Of a DNA stretch of 64,000 nucleotides, positions 9,655 through 18,782 are shown in pieces. Below the pieces are notes generated by a model. That model had not been told where the DNA came from, did no database searches, and saw nothing but the letters and a program-made list of their open reading frames with translations. Source of the stretch: Knoellia locipacati. GTDB taxonomy: Bacteria; Actinomycetota; Actinomycetes; Actinomycetales; Dermatophilaceae. The stretch spans positions 496,001 through 560,000 of the forward strand of contig NZ_BKBA01000008.1 of assembly GCF_007992835.1 (NCBI RefSeq). Reading direction: 5' to 3'. The position numbers and the translations under genes are program-made. The first letter of the stretch is position 1. The number at the start of each line of letters is the position of its first letter.

Positions 9655-9775
9655 TGTCTCGTTCAGTCGGCGAGCAGGGACCCGGCGGTGATGAGCTGGT
9701 ACCCCCCACGGGCCACCGTCTCGGCGTCGCCGGCCATCCCGCCCGCACCGCCGGACGGCATACGGGAGTCCCTCG

Positions 9776-9994
9776 TCAGCGGTTGCGTGGGTGGTTCCTC
9801 GCCGTGCGCTCGTTGCCGTGCCGGTAGTTGCCGGTGACCCGCGCCATGAGCTCCTGGTCGTCGCCCGACTCCGCGTCCTCGACGAAGTCCGTGGCGCGAC
9901 GCCCACGCAGCACCGTCGCCACCTGCCCGTGGTGCGTGATGACGACGCTGCCGTCCTTGCGCTCGGACCACTCGAAGCCGGAAGGGGTGCCCAC
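9776..9994 (-). CDS. Small conserved-looking hypothetical protein
   Basis: About 72 residues with a compact segment DGSVVITHHGQVATVLRG followed by an acidic stretch and a basic C-terminal tail (GNYRHGNERTARNHPRNR). I think I have seen similar short proteins in related actinobacteria but cannot name a family. The GTG at 9994 was chosen because AACCTT lies 7 bases upstream as a possible leaderless -10. A TTG at 10003 or an ATG at 10093 are in-frame alternatives. It is divergent from the DUF3311 gene. Function unknown. Confidence 0.55.
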   Translation of the reverse strand: MGTPSGFEWSERKDGSVVITHHGQVATVLRGRRATDFVEDAESGDDQELMARVTGNYRHGNERTARNHPRNR

Positions 9995-10162
9995 GAGACG
10001 CAAGGTTCGCAGGACGGCATACGGGCATGCAACGGGGTTTGGGCTCCGAACTCGACACGAATCGAGGCGGCGCGTCCGTGTGACCTGGAGCACTCCGACC
10101 CCTAATGTTGCGCGGTGGTGCGCTCAACGGTGCCCGCATCCGAGACGAAAGAGGTTGTTCTC

Positions 10163-10546
10163 GTGGACGAACACGAGGTCGTGGACCATGACACGGTCCC
10201 ACCCGCCAACAAGGGGCTGCTCGCTGCGGCCGGGGTGCTGCTGGCCATCCCGATCGTCGCGCTGATGTGGGTCAGCTCCTACAGCAAGATCGAGCCGAAG
10301 CTCTGGGGCTTCCCGTTCTTCATCTGGTACCAGTTCCTCTGGGTCTTCCTCTGCTCCGCGATGACCTGGACCGCCTACAAGCTCGTCCTCAAGGCGCGCC
10401 CGCACCGCCCGATGGGCGAGGCACAGCGACGCCCGCACCGCCCGCACGGCGGGCGTGGCCACCGTGGCGCAGCGACGATCGGTGACTCCACCGACGCCGA
10501 CCTGCACGACGGACAGCCCTTCGACGCCGATGGAGGCCAGCGATGA
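10163..10546 (+). CDS. DUF3311 protein, small partner of the symporter
   Basis: A 127-residue membrane protein with two helices. The first contains LLAAAGVLLAIPIVALMWV; the conserved DUF3311 signature (YSKIEPKLWGFPFFIWYQFLWVFL) runs into the second. The tail is His/Arg-rich. DUF3311 proteins are regularly encoded immediately before sodium:solute symporters and are thought to be accessory subunits. Here the stop overlaps the symporter ATG by 4 bases. The GTG at 10163 was chosen over the GTG at 10115 because AAAGAGG precedes it at 8-base spacing. Confidence 0.82.
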   Translation: MDEHEVVDHDTVPPANKGLLAAAGVLLAIPIVALMWVSSYSKIEPKLWGFPFFIWYQFLWVFLCSAMTWTAYKLVLKARPHRPMGEAQRRPHRPHGGRGHRGAATIGDSTDADLHDGQPFDADGGQR

Positions 10547-12192
10547 GCAACGTCAACTGGACCGCCCTGGTCATCCTCGTGCTGCTCTTCGGCACGGTGA
10601 CGATCATGGGCTTCATGGCCACGCGGTGGCGCCGCCCGACGAGCATGGAGTCGCTCGACGAGTGGGGCCTCGGCGGTCGCTCGTTCGGCACGTGGATCAC
10701 GTGGTTCCTCCTCGGAGGTGACCTCTACACGGCATACACGTTCGTCGCCGTCCCGGCCGCGATGTTCGCGACGGGTGCCGTCGCGGGCTTCTTCGCCGTG
10801 CCCTACACGATCGTGCTCTACCCGATCATCTTCATCTTCATGGCGCGTCTGTGGTCGGTGAGCCACCGCCACGGCTACGTCACGCCGGCCGACTTCGTCA
10901 AGGGTCGCTACGGCAGCCGTCCGCTGTCGCTCGCGGTCGCCCTCACCGGCTTCCTCGCGACGATGCCCTACATCGCGCTCCAGCTCGTCGGCATCCAGGC
11001 CGTGCTCGAGGTCGTCGGGCTCGGCGGCGGGGACAACCTCCTCGCCAAGGACGCGCCGCTGTTCATCGCCTTCGCCCTGCTCGCGGCCTACACCTACAGC
11101 AGCGGCCTTCGCGCGCCCGCCGTGATCGCTTTCGTCAAGGACACGCTCATCTACCTCGTCATCATCGTCGCGATCATCTACCTGCCCTCCAAGGTCGGTG
11201 GCTGGGACGCGATCTTCAGCGCGGCCCAGGAGAAGATGGCCAAGCCGAGTGCGGCCGACCCGGCCAAGCCGACCGGCGCCTTCATCCCCGGCAGCCAGCA
11301 GATGTGGGCCTACGCGACCCTGGGCCTCGGCTCGGCGCTCGCGCTCTTCATGTACCCCCACTCGATCACCGCGAGCCTGTCGGCGAGCGGCCGCAACGTC
11401 ATCCGGCGCAACGCGGCGATCCTGCCGGCGTACTCGTTCGTGCTCGGCCTCCTCGCCCTCCTCGGGTGGGTGGCCATCGCGGCCGGCACCAAGCCGATCG
11501 GCCTCGACGGCAAGCCCAACGCGCAGCTCGTCATCCCGCAGCTGTTCGAGGACATGTTCCCGAGCTGGTTCGCCGGCGTGGCGTTCGCGGCGATCGCCAT
11601 CGGTGCGCTCGTGCCGGCGGCGATCATGTCGATCGCGGCGGCCAACACGTTCACCCGCAACATCTACAAGGAGTGGCTCAAGCCGGGCGCGACCCCCAAG
11701 CAGGAGGCCAAGGTCTCCAAGCTCGTCTCGCTCGTCGTCAAGGCGTTCGCGCTGGTCTTCGTGCTGCTGCTCGACAAGCAGAACGCGATCAACTTCCAGC
11801 TCCTCGGTGGCATCTGGATCCTCCAGACGTTCCCGACGATCGTCTTCGGCCTCTACACCCGCTGGTTCCACCGCTGGGGCCTGCTCGCGGGCTGGGCGGT
11901 GGGCATGGTCTACGGGACGTACACGGCATACAACGTCATCAACCCCGTGACCAAGGGCCACTTCGGCGGCTCGCTCAGCATGATCCCGGGGCTGGCGCAG
12001 CTGGGCTACATCGCGATGACGGCGTTCGTCATCAACGCCGTCATCGCCGTCGTCGTCAGCCTCGCCCTCAACCTCCTCAAGGTGCCGAACGGCGCCGACG
12101 AGACCATCAAGGGCGACTACTTCGCCGACGCGGGCGACCCGCGCGTCGAGAAGCTCGACGTCGGCGTCCACGAGACCACGGCCAGCCCGTGA
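10543..12192 (+). CDS. Sodium:solute symporter family permease (monocarboxylate-type)
   Basis: A 549-residue polytopic protein with about 13 hydrophobic segments of the SSS/LeuT fold. It probably couples sodium or proton entry to uptake of an organic acid. Conserved family segments include the first helix, GLGGRSFGTWITWFLLGGD and SHRHGYVTPADFVKGRYGS. The linkage to DUF3311 is typical of the MctP/acetate-lactate-pyruvate branch, so a monocarboxylate is the best guess; the substrate cannot be read from sequence. The ATG overlaps the upstream stop (ATGA), so subunit synthesis is coupled. A hairpin follows at 12218. Confidence 0.88.
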   Translation: MSNVNWTALVILVLLFGTVTIMGFMATRWRRPTSMESLDEWGLGGRSFGTWITWFLLGGDLYTAYTFVAVPAAMFATGAVAGFFAVPYTIVLYPIIFIFMARLWSVSHRHGYVTPADFVKGRYGSRPLSLAVALTGFLATMPYIALQLVGIQAVLEVVGLGGGDNLLAKDAPLFIAFALLAAYTYSSGLRAPAVIAFVKDTLIYLVIIVAIIYLPSKVGGWDAIFSAAQEKMAKPSAADPAKPTGAFIPGSQQMWAYATLGLGSALALFMYPHSITASLSASGRNVIRRNAAILPAYSFVLGLLALLGWVAIAAGTKPIGLDGKPNAQLVIPQLFEDMFPSWFAGVAFAAIAIGALVPAAIMSIAAANTFTRNIYKEWLKPGATPKQEAKVSKLVSLVVKAFALVFVLLLDKQNAINFQLLGGIWILQTFPTIVFGLYTRWFHRWGLLAGWAVGMVYGTYTAYNVINPVTKGHFGGSLSMIPGLAQLGYIAMTAFVINAVIAVVVSLALNLLKVPNGADETIKGDYFADAGDPRVEKLDVGVHETTASP

Positions 12193-12217
12193 CCTGACCG
12201 GACCCGTCCACGACGAG

Positions 12218-12245
12218 GGGCGTCACCGCACACGCGGTGGCGCCC
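12218..12245 (+). terminator. Hairpin after the symporter operon
   Basis: GGGCGTCACCGC (12218-12229) pairs with GCGGTGGCGCCC (12234-12245) across an ACAC loop. The single mismatch is a U-G wobble in plus-strand RNA, so the stem is complete only in that orientation. CTTCG follows. Its position between the symporter stop and the malQ promoter fits an intrinsic terminator. Confidence 0.75.
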
Positions 12246-12283
12246 TTCGCCGGTCCGGGGTGGTGGGCAGGCAGGATGGGCGC

Positions 12284-14422
12284 GTGACCTCCACCGCGCC
12301 GTCCGCCGCCCTCGTCGAGCTCGCGCACGCCCATGGCGTCGCGACCGACTTCCACGACTGGCTCGGTGCGCACACGGTCATCTCGGAGACGACGCTGCGC
12401 ACGATCCTGGGCGCGCTCGGTGTCGACGCCGGCTCGGAGGAGGCGGTCGCGGCCTCGCTCGCGGACGCCGAGAACCGTCCGTGGCGGCGCACCCTTCCCG
12501 CAACCGTCGTATGCCGTGAGGGCTGGACCCCGTGGGTCCTCGCCCACGTGCCCCACGGGGGAGCGGTGCGCCTCACCGTCGAGCTCGAGGACGGTGGCAC
12601 GCGGGAGGTCGCGCAGGTTGATCGCTGGGTCGACCCGCGCGTCGTCGACGGGCGCGAGATCGGCGAGGCGACGTTCGAGCTGCCTGGCGACCTCCCCACC
12701 GGGTGGCACCGGATCGTCGCCCACCTCGACCAGGCGCCGGTGGCGGAGGGGACCGAGACGGCGACCCTCGTCGTCACGCCGCAACGCCTCGAGCTGCCCG
12801 AGGTCGTGCGCCACGGCGGCGTCACCGGACTCATGACGCAGATCTACCAGGTTCGCTCGGCGCAGTCCTGGGGCGTCGGTGACCTCGGTGACCTCGGTGA
12901 GCTCGCCTCGTGGGCCGCGACCGACCTCGGCGCCGAGTTCGTGCTCGTCAACCCGCTGCACGCAGCCGAGCCGATCGCGCCGATGGAGGCGTCGCCCTAC
13001 CTCCCGACGACGCGTCGCTTCGTCAACCCGCTCTACCTGCGGATCTCCGACATCCCCGAGACGGTGCGGCTCGACGACGCCGACCGGGCCCGGGTCGACG
13101 CCATCGCCGAGTCCGTCCGCGCGCTCGACACCTCCGACACGATCGACCGCGACGCCGCCTGGGCGGCGAAACGTGAGGCGCTCGGACTCGTCCACGCCCT
13201 CGGGCTCGAGGGGCGTCGGGCCCGTGACTTCGAGCGCTTCCGGGAGCGCGAGGGCGACGGCCTCACGACGTTCGCCACGTGGTGCGCGCTCGCGGAGCGG
13301 CACGGACTGCCGTGGACCCAGTGGCCGGTCGAGCTGCACGACCCGCACTCCCCGGCCGTCGCCGAGTTCGCGGAGGCGCAGCACGACCTCGTGCAGTTCC
13401 ACATGTGGCTGCAGTGGCTGCTCGACCGCCAGCTCGGCGAGGTGCAGCGCGAGGCGAAGGACGCCGGCATGTCGCTCGGCGTCGTCCACGACCTCGCCGT
13501 CGGTGTCCACCCCCACGGGGCCGACTCGTGGGGGCTCGCCGGCGCCCTCGCCACGGGCGTCACCGTCGGAGCACCGCCGGACCAGTTCAACCAGCTCGGC
13601 CAGAACTGGTCGCAGCCGCCGTGGCACCCAGAGCGCCTCGCCGAGCTCGGCTACTCACCGTTCCGCGACATGGTCCGCACCGTCCTGCGTGACTCCGGCG
13701 GCATCCGCGTCGACCACGTCATCGGTCTCTTCCGGCTCTGGTGGATCCCGCAGGGCGAGGGCCTCACGCCCGCCGACGGCACCTACGTCACCTACGACCA
13801 CGAGGCCCTCATCGGGATCCTCTGTCTCGAGGCCCAGCGCGCCGGCGCCGTCGTCATCGGCGAGGACCTCGGCGTCGTCCCGGCCAACGCCCGCGACTAC
13901 CTCCACGAGCGAGGCGTCCTCGGCACGAGCATCATGTGGTTCGAGAACACCGACGACGCCCCCACCCCGCCCGAGGACTACCGCGAGCTGTGCCTGTCGT
14001 CGGTGACGACACACGACCTCCCGCCGACGGCCGGCTTCCTCGCCCTCGAGCACGTCGCGATCCGACAGCGGCTGGGGCTGCTCACCCGCCCGGTCGAGGA
14101 GGAGCGCGCCCACGAGGAGCAGTCCATCGCCAAGGTCCGCGACGCCCTCGTCGCCCGCGGCTGGCTCGAGCCCGGCGCCGGTCCGTCCTCCGTGGTCGAG
14201 GCGATGCACCGCTGGATCGGCCACACCCCGAGCGTGCTGCGCGCCGTCTCGCTCTCGGACGTCGTCGGCGACCGCCGCGCCATCAACCAGCCGGGCACCG
14301 AGGACGAGTACCCCAACTGGCGCCTGCCGCTCGCAGGCCCCGACGGCCAGCCGCTCTCGCTCGAGGACGCCATGCAGTCGGCGCTCGCCGAGCCCCTGTT
14401 CCGCGCCACCGACGGCGACTGA
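12284..14422 (+). CDS. malQ: 4-alpha-glucanotransferase (amylomaltase)
   Basis: A GH77 enzyme that transfers alpha-1,4-glucan segments between maltodextrins in glycogen and maltodextrin metabolism. The 712 residues include an actinobacterial N-terminal extension of roughly 170 residues before the catalytic barrel (starting near YQVRSAQSWGVGDLGDL). Catalytic motifs are visible: GGIRVDHVIGLFRLW with the nucleophile Asp, VVIGEDLGVVP with the acid/base Glu, and TTHDLPPTAGF with the third Asp. The GTG at 12284 lies 6 bases after a CAGGAT box, consistent with a leaderless start; a GTG at 12260 would overlap that box. The repeat cluster begins 29 bases after the stop. Confidence 0.95.
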   Translation: MTSTAPSAALVELAHAHGVATDFHDWLGAHTVISETTLRTILGALGVDAGSEEAVAASLADAENRPWRRTLPATVVCREGWTPWVLAHVPHGGAVRLTVELEDGGTREVAQVDRWVDPRVVDGREIGEATFELPGDLPTGWHRIVAHLDQAPVAEGTETATLVVTPQRLELPEVVRHGGVTGLMTQIYQVRSAQSWGVGDLGDLGELASWAATDLGAEFVLVNPLHAAEPIAPMEASPYLPTTRRFVNPLYLRISDIPETVRLDDADRARVDAIAESVRALDTSDTIDRDAAWAAKREALGLVHALGLEGRRARDFERFREREGDGLTTFATWCALAERHGLPWTQWPVELHDPHSPAVAEFAEAQHDLVQFHMWLQWLLDRQLGEVQREAKDAGMSLGVVHDLAVGVHPHGADSWGLAGALATGVTVGAPPDQFNQLGQNWSQPPWHPERLAELGYSPFRDMVRTVLRDSGGIRVDHVIGLFRLWWIPQGEGLTPADGTYVTYDHEALIGILCLEAQRAGAVVIGEDLGVVPANARDYLHERGVLGTSIMWFENTDDAPTPPEDYRELCLSSVTTHDLPPTAGFLALEHVAIRQRLGLLTRPVEEERAHEEQSIAKVRDALVARGWLEPGAGPSSVVEAMHRWIGHTPSVLRAVSLSDVVGDRRAINQPGTEDEYPNWRLPLAGPDGQPLSLEDAMQSALAEPLFRATDGD

Positions 14423-14451
14423 GCGCCGCTCCACGCAGGACCTCGCGTCGG

Positions 14452-14544
14452 GTCGCCCCTCGCGTCCCGCGGGCTGGCGTCGCCCCTCGCGTCCGCGGGC
14501 TGGGGTCGCCCCTCGCGTCCGCGGGCTGGGGTCGCCCCTCGCGT
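14452..14544. repeat. Tandem 26-bp repeat, about 3.5 copies
   Basis: The unit GTCGCCCCTCGCGTCCGCGG plus GCTGGG is repeated at 14452 (27 bases, one extra C), 14479 and 14505, with a partial fourth copy at 14531-14544. The copies are nearly identical. It sits between the convergent malQ and glutamine amidotransferase genes and runs into the hairpin repeat at 14535. Confidence 0.9.
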
Positions 14545-14622
14545 CACGCGGAACGCGAGGGGCACAGGCGCGTGGAGCCGGGGGTTCACCAGCGCGTCAC
14601 GCGGAACGCGAGGGGCACAGGC
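14535..14622. repeat. Hairpin and 30-bp direct repeat between convergent genes
   Basis: CCCCTCGCGT (14535-14544) and ACGCGAGGGG (14553-14562) form a 10-bp stem that could terminate malQ. The segment 14541-14570 (GCGTCACGCGGAACGCGAGG plus 10 bases) is repeated exactly at 14593-14622. The second copy contains the stop codon and last codons of the minus-strand amidotransferase gene, so a non-coding repeat has become coding sequence there. Confidence 0.85.
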
Positions 14623-15319
14623 GAACGACCGCTGCGAAGGCGTCGGCGACGGCATACCCGGTGGTGCGGTTGGCCTCGCGTCGGGACTCCATCTGCGCGA
14701 GCCAGGTCGCGGGGGAGTCGGGGGCCTCGTGGGGCTCGGGTCGGAAGTCGGTCATCCAACCCTCGAAGATCTCCGGCGTCGTCTCCGGGTGGAACTGGAC
14801 ACCCCAGGCGCGAGGGCCGAAACGGGCGGCCTGCACGGAGCCGTCGGGTGCGGTCGCGAGGCGTTCGGCGCCGTCGGGGAGCCGGCTCACGACGTCGCCG
14901 TTGTAGTGCACGACGTCACGCCCCGACAGGCCGCCGAGGAGCGGGTCCGCGTCGCCGTCAGCGGTGAGGGACAGCGGAAACAGCCCGCTCGTGCGGCCGC
15001 GCGGGTTGAGCACGACCTCGCCGCCGAGGGCGGACACCATGAGCTGGTGGCCCAGGCAGACGCCGAGCGTCGGCACGCCCTGCGCCACGGCTGCGCGCAG
15101 CAGCGCCTTGGTCGGCGCGAGCCAGGGGTACGTCTCGTCCTCGTCGGCGTTCATCGCGCCACCGAGGACGACGAGCGCGTCGTGCTCGAGCCGGGTCGGG
15201 ACGGTCTCGAACAGGTCGCCGCGCACGGTGTCGGCGGTGATGCCGAGCTGGGTCCAGCGCTCGGTGAGCCAACCGCCGGGTGCCTCGGGCTCGTGCTGGA
15301 CGACGAGGAACCTCGTCAT
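14597..15319 (-). CDS. Type 1 glutamine amidotransferase
   Basis: A 240-residue class I glutamine amidotransferase domain protein, similar to GMP-synthase-like GATases of unknown acceptor. The nucleophile elbow GVCLGHQL (Cys near residue 86) and WGVQFHPE with the catalytic His are intact, and a Glu follows two residues later. The last residues (VRLCPSRSA) are encoded by the second copy of the 30-bp repeat, so the native C-terminus has probably been replaced or extended. The ATG at 15319 overlaps the stop of the upstream transporter gene by one base (TGATG), giving a co-transcribed minus-strand trio with the VIT-like and PCD genes. Confidence 0.88.
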   Translation of the reverse strand: MTRFLVVQHEPEAPGGWLTERWTQLGITADTVRGDLFETVPTRLEHDALVVLGGAMNADEDETYPWLAPTKALLRAAVAQGVPTLGVCLGHQLMVSALGGEVVLNPRGRTSGLFPLSLTADGDADPLLGGLSGRDVVHYNGDVVSRLPDGAERLATAPDGSVQAARFGPRAWGVQFHPETTPEIFEGWMTDFRPEPHEAPDSPATWLAQMESRREANRTTGYAVADAFAAVVRLCPSRSA

Positions 15320-16041
15320 CAGACCTGCGTGCCCACGAGCGAGCCGATGGCATAGGTGACGGCCATGGCCAGGATGCCGCCGAAGACGTTGCGGCGCACC
15401 GCCGGTGGGATCGGGGCGCCACCGAGCCGGGCGCTCGCCCAACCGGTGAGGAACAGTGCGACGACGACCGCGGCGACGGTGACGGGAACCCGGGCGGAGA
15501 CGCCCGAGAGCACGATCGCGACGAGCGGGATGAGGGCGCCGATGGTGAACGCGATGAACGAGGCCCAGGCGGCGTGCCACGGCTTGGTCAGGGCCTCCGG
15601 GTCGATGCCCAGCTCGGTCTCGGCGTGGGCGGCCAGGGCGTCGTGGGCGGTGAGCTGGACCGCGACCTCCTGCGCCAGCTCCGTGCTGAGCCCCTTGGCC
15701 TCGTAGAGCTCGGCCAGCTCCTGGAGCTCGGCCTCGGGCTCCTCGCGCAGCTCACGCCGCTCCTTGGCGAGCAGGGCGATCTCGGCGTCGCGCTGGGTGC
15801 TCACCGAGACGTACTCGCCGACGGCCATGCTCATGGCGCCGGCGGCGAGACCCGCGAGCCCGGCGGTGAGGATCGCGCCGCGGTCGCTCGTCGCGGCGGC
15901 GACGCCGATGACGAGGCCGGCGGTCGAGACGATGCCGTCGCCGGCGCCGAGGACGCCGGCGCGCAGCCAGTTGAGGCGTGCGCCGAAGGACTGGTCGTGG
16001 GGCTCGTCGTGCTCGACGAGGACCTCTGCGGGCTCAGCCAT
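15319..16041 (-). CDS. VIT1/CCC1 family iron/manganese transporter
   Basis: A 240-residue membrane protein of the VIT1/CCC1 family, which exports or sequesters Fe(II)/Mn(II). It has about five helices, two before and three after a long charged cytoplasmic segment (Glu/Lys/Gln-rich, about residues 90-150) that acts as the metal-binding region in characterised members. Family motifs include RAGVLGAGDGIVSTAGL near residue 27 and SMAVGEYVSVSTQ. It overlaps the upstream PCD gene by 8 bases and the downstream amidotransferase by one. No metal-regulatory site was recognised. Confidence 0.9.
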   Translation of the reverse strand: MAEPAEVLVEHDEPHDQSFGARLNWLRAGVLGAGDGIVSTAGLVIGVAAATSDRGAILTAGLAGLAAGAMSMAVGEYVSVSTQRDAEIALLAKERRELREEPEAELQELAELYEAKGLSTELAQEVAVQLTAHDALAAHAETELGIDPEALTKPWHAAWASFIAFTIGALIPLVAIVLSGVSARVPVTVAAVVVALFLTGWASARLGGAPIPPAVRRNVFGGILAMAVTYAIGSLVGTQV

Positions 16042-16342
16042 CGATGACGACCCCGTGACGACGGGCGATCTCGATGATCCGGTGGGCCTGCTCGATGTCG
16101 AGCTGGGTGAGACCACCGGCGTCGTGCGTGGTGAGCAGCCACGAGGTGGTGCGCCACCGGATGTCGATGTCCGGGTGGTGGTTCATCTCCTCGGCGACCT
16201 CGGCGGCCTCGCCGACGATCGCGATAGCAGCAGGGAAGTCCGGGGCCTCGATGGTTGCGACGATGGCGTCGCCCTCGCGGGTCCACAGGGGGAGGTCGGC
16301 GAGCTGGCGCTCGATCTCCTCGTCGGTCAGCTGACGGCTCAT
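16034..16342 (-). CDS. 4a-hydroxytetrahydrobiopterin dehydratase (PCD/DCoH)
   Basis: A 102-residue pterin-4a-carbinolamine dehydratase that recycles the pterin cofactor of aromatic hydroxylases. The [EDKH]-x3-H-[HP]-P-D signature is present as EEMNHHPDIDIRW near residues 50-62, and the later GGLTQLD segment matches the family. The ATG at 16342 has CAGGCT 6 bases upstream, consistent with leaderless transcription. It is the first gene of the trio with the VIT-like and amidotransferase genes. No phenylalanine hydroxylase is in the window, so the physiological partner is not shown. Confidence 0.9.
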   Translation of the reverse strand: MSRQLTDEEIERQLADLPLWTREGDAIVATIEAPDFPAAIAIVGEAAEVAEEMNHHPDIDIRWRTTSWLLTTHDAGGLTQLDIEQAHRIIEIARRHGVVIDG

Positions 16343-16430
16343 GGTCCCAGCCTGTCCCTCGCGGCGGCGACCGTCCAGCAAGGCGCGCCTACCCGAAGCG
16401 ACGGGTGCGGGGTGGCCGCGCCCCGAGAGG

Positions 16431-16456
16431 ACGGCATACGGGCTCTCGTATGCCGT
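16431..16456. repeat. Inverted pair of the CGGCATAC/GTATGCCG octamer
   Basis: ACGGCATACG (16431-16440) and CGTATGCCGT (16447-16456) form a perfect 10-bp inverted repeat around GGCTCT. Elsewhere in the window the motif is mostly single. It abuts the terminator hairpin of the peptide-transporter operon. Confidence 0.85.
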
Positions 16457-16490
16457 GAGGCCGGCTCCGCGGATGCGGAACCGACCTCAC
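16455..16490 (-). terminator. Terminator of the peptide ABC transporter operon
   Basis: The arms at 16455-16470 and 16475-16490 form a 16-bp stem with a 4-base loop. Two positions pair as G-U only in minus-strand RNA, which fits termination of the minus-strand operon ending at 16509. Confidence 0.8.
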
Positions 16491-16508
16491 CGGGCGAGCG
16501 GCGCCTGC

Positions 16509-17701
16509 TCAGAGGGCCTCGGAGATCGACGCCGGGCCCATGAGGGACGCGTCGCCGTCGAGGAGGTCGCTGAGGTCGGTCGCCTGCGGGGCCACCTCGT
16601 GCGGGGTGATCTCGCCGGCCTCGATCTGCTCGGTCCAGTGGCACGCCACGCGGTGGCTCTGGCCGACGCCGGGGATCTCGGGGACGCGGAGCACCGGGCG
16701 CTCGGTGTCGCACTTGGTCTCCTGGCGCCACGGGCACCGCGTGTGGAACCGGCAGCCCGTCGGCGGGTGCGACGGCGAGGGCAGGTCGCCGGTGAGCAGG
16801 ATCTGCTCGCGGCGGTCCTCGATGACCGGGTCCGGCACCGGCACCGCGGACATGAGCGCCCGGGTGTAGGGGTGCAGGGGAGCGGCATAGAGGTCGTCGG
16901 CCTCCGCCTCCTCGGCGAGCGCCCCGAGGTACATGACGCCGATCCGGTCGCTGATGTGGCGGACGACGGCGAGGTCGTGCGCCACGACGAGGTAGGTCAG
17001 TCCGAACTCATCCTGGAGGTCCTCGAGGAGGTTGATGACCTGCGCCTGCACCGACACGTCGAGGGCAGACACCGGCTCGTCCGCGACGATGAGCTTGGGG
17101 TTGACCGACAGCGCGCGGGCGATGCCGATGCGCTGTCGCTGGCCACCCGAGAACTCGTGCGGATACTTCGCCAACGCGGCCTCGGGGAGTCCCACCGCGT
17201 TGAGCAGCTCGACGAGCCGCGGCCGCGCCTCCTTGGCGTTCTTGGCAATGCCGTGCGCCTTCATGCCCTCGAAGAGCAGGGACTCGACCGACTGGCGTGG
17301 GTCGAGGCTCGACAGCGGGTCCTGGAAGACCATCTGGATGTCCTGGCGCTTCTTGCGCAGCTCCTCGCCCTTGAGGGTCGCGATGTCGACCCCGTCGAAG
17401 ACCACCGACCCGTCGGTCGGCGGCTCGAGGTTGAGGATCGCGCGACCGAGCGTGGACTTGCCACACCCGGACTCGCCGACGAGGCCGTAGGTCTCACCCC
17501 GACGGATCTGCAGGTCGACGCCGTCCACGGCGTAGACGTGGCCGATCGTCTTGTCGAAGATCACGCCCCGCTTGATCGGGAAGTGCACCTTGACGCCCTT
17601 GGCGTCGACGAGGACGTCACTGCCGTCGTATGCCGTGCGCTCCGTCTCCGCGGGAGCCGTCGCCTTCTCGTCCGGCTGCGTGGGCTCGCTGGTCGGGTCG
17701 G

Positions 17702-17705
<4 letters not shown>
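16509..17705 (-). CDS. Peptide-type ABC transporter ATP-binding protein (DppF/OppF)
   Basis: The second ATPase of a peptide/nickel-type importer (398 residues). A 40-residue Pro/Glu/Thr-rich N-terminus precedes the ABC domain with Walker A GESGCGKST, Q-loop MVFQDPLSSLDP, signature SGGQRQR and Walker B LIVADEPVSALD. It ends in the oligopeptide-ABC C-terminal domain with the Cys-rich GCRFHTRCPW. This last element is diagnostic of DppD/DppF-type ATPases and often binds an Fe-S cluster. The ATG overlaps the dppD stop by 4 bases. It is the last gene of the operon, followed by a terminator. Confidence 0.92.
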
Positions 17706-18775
<1,070 letters not shown>

Positions 18776-18782
18776 GCGCGGA

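Noticed and set aside
9663-9761. Minus-strand 33-codon frame ending GYQLITAGSLLAD
   Set aside because: Good codon bias but too short, no ribosome-binding site and no recognised family. It may be a remnant and is not supported as a gene.
10375-12171. 598-codon open frame antisense to the symporter
   Set aside because: Shadow frame; the sense strand is a clear SSS permease.
14452-14622. Possible CRISPR array or attachment site
   Set aside because: Tandem units without spacers, no integrase or tRNA nearby; better explained as repeat expansion at a terminator.
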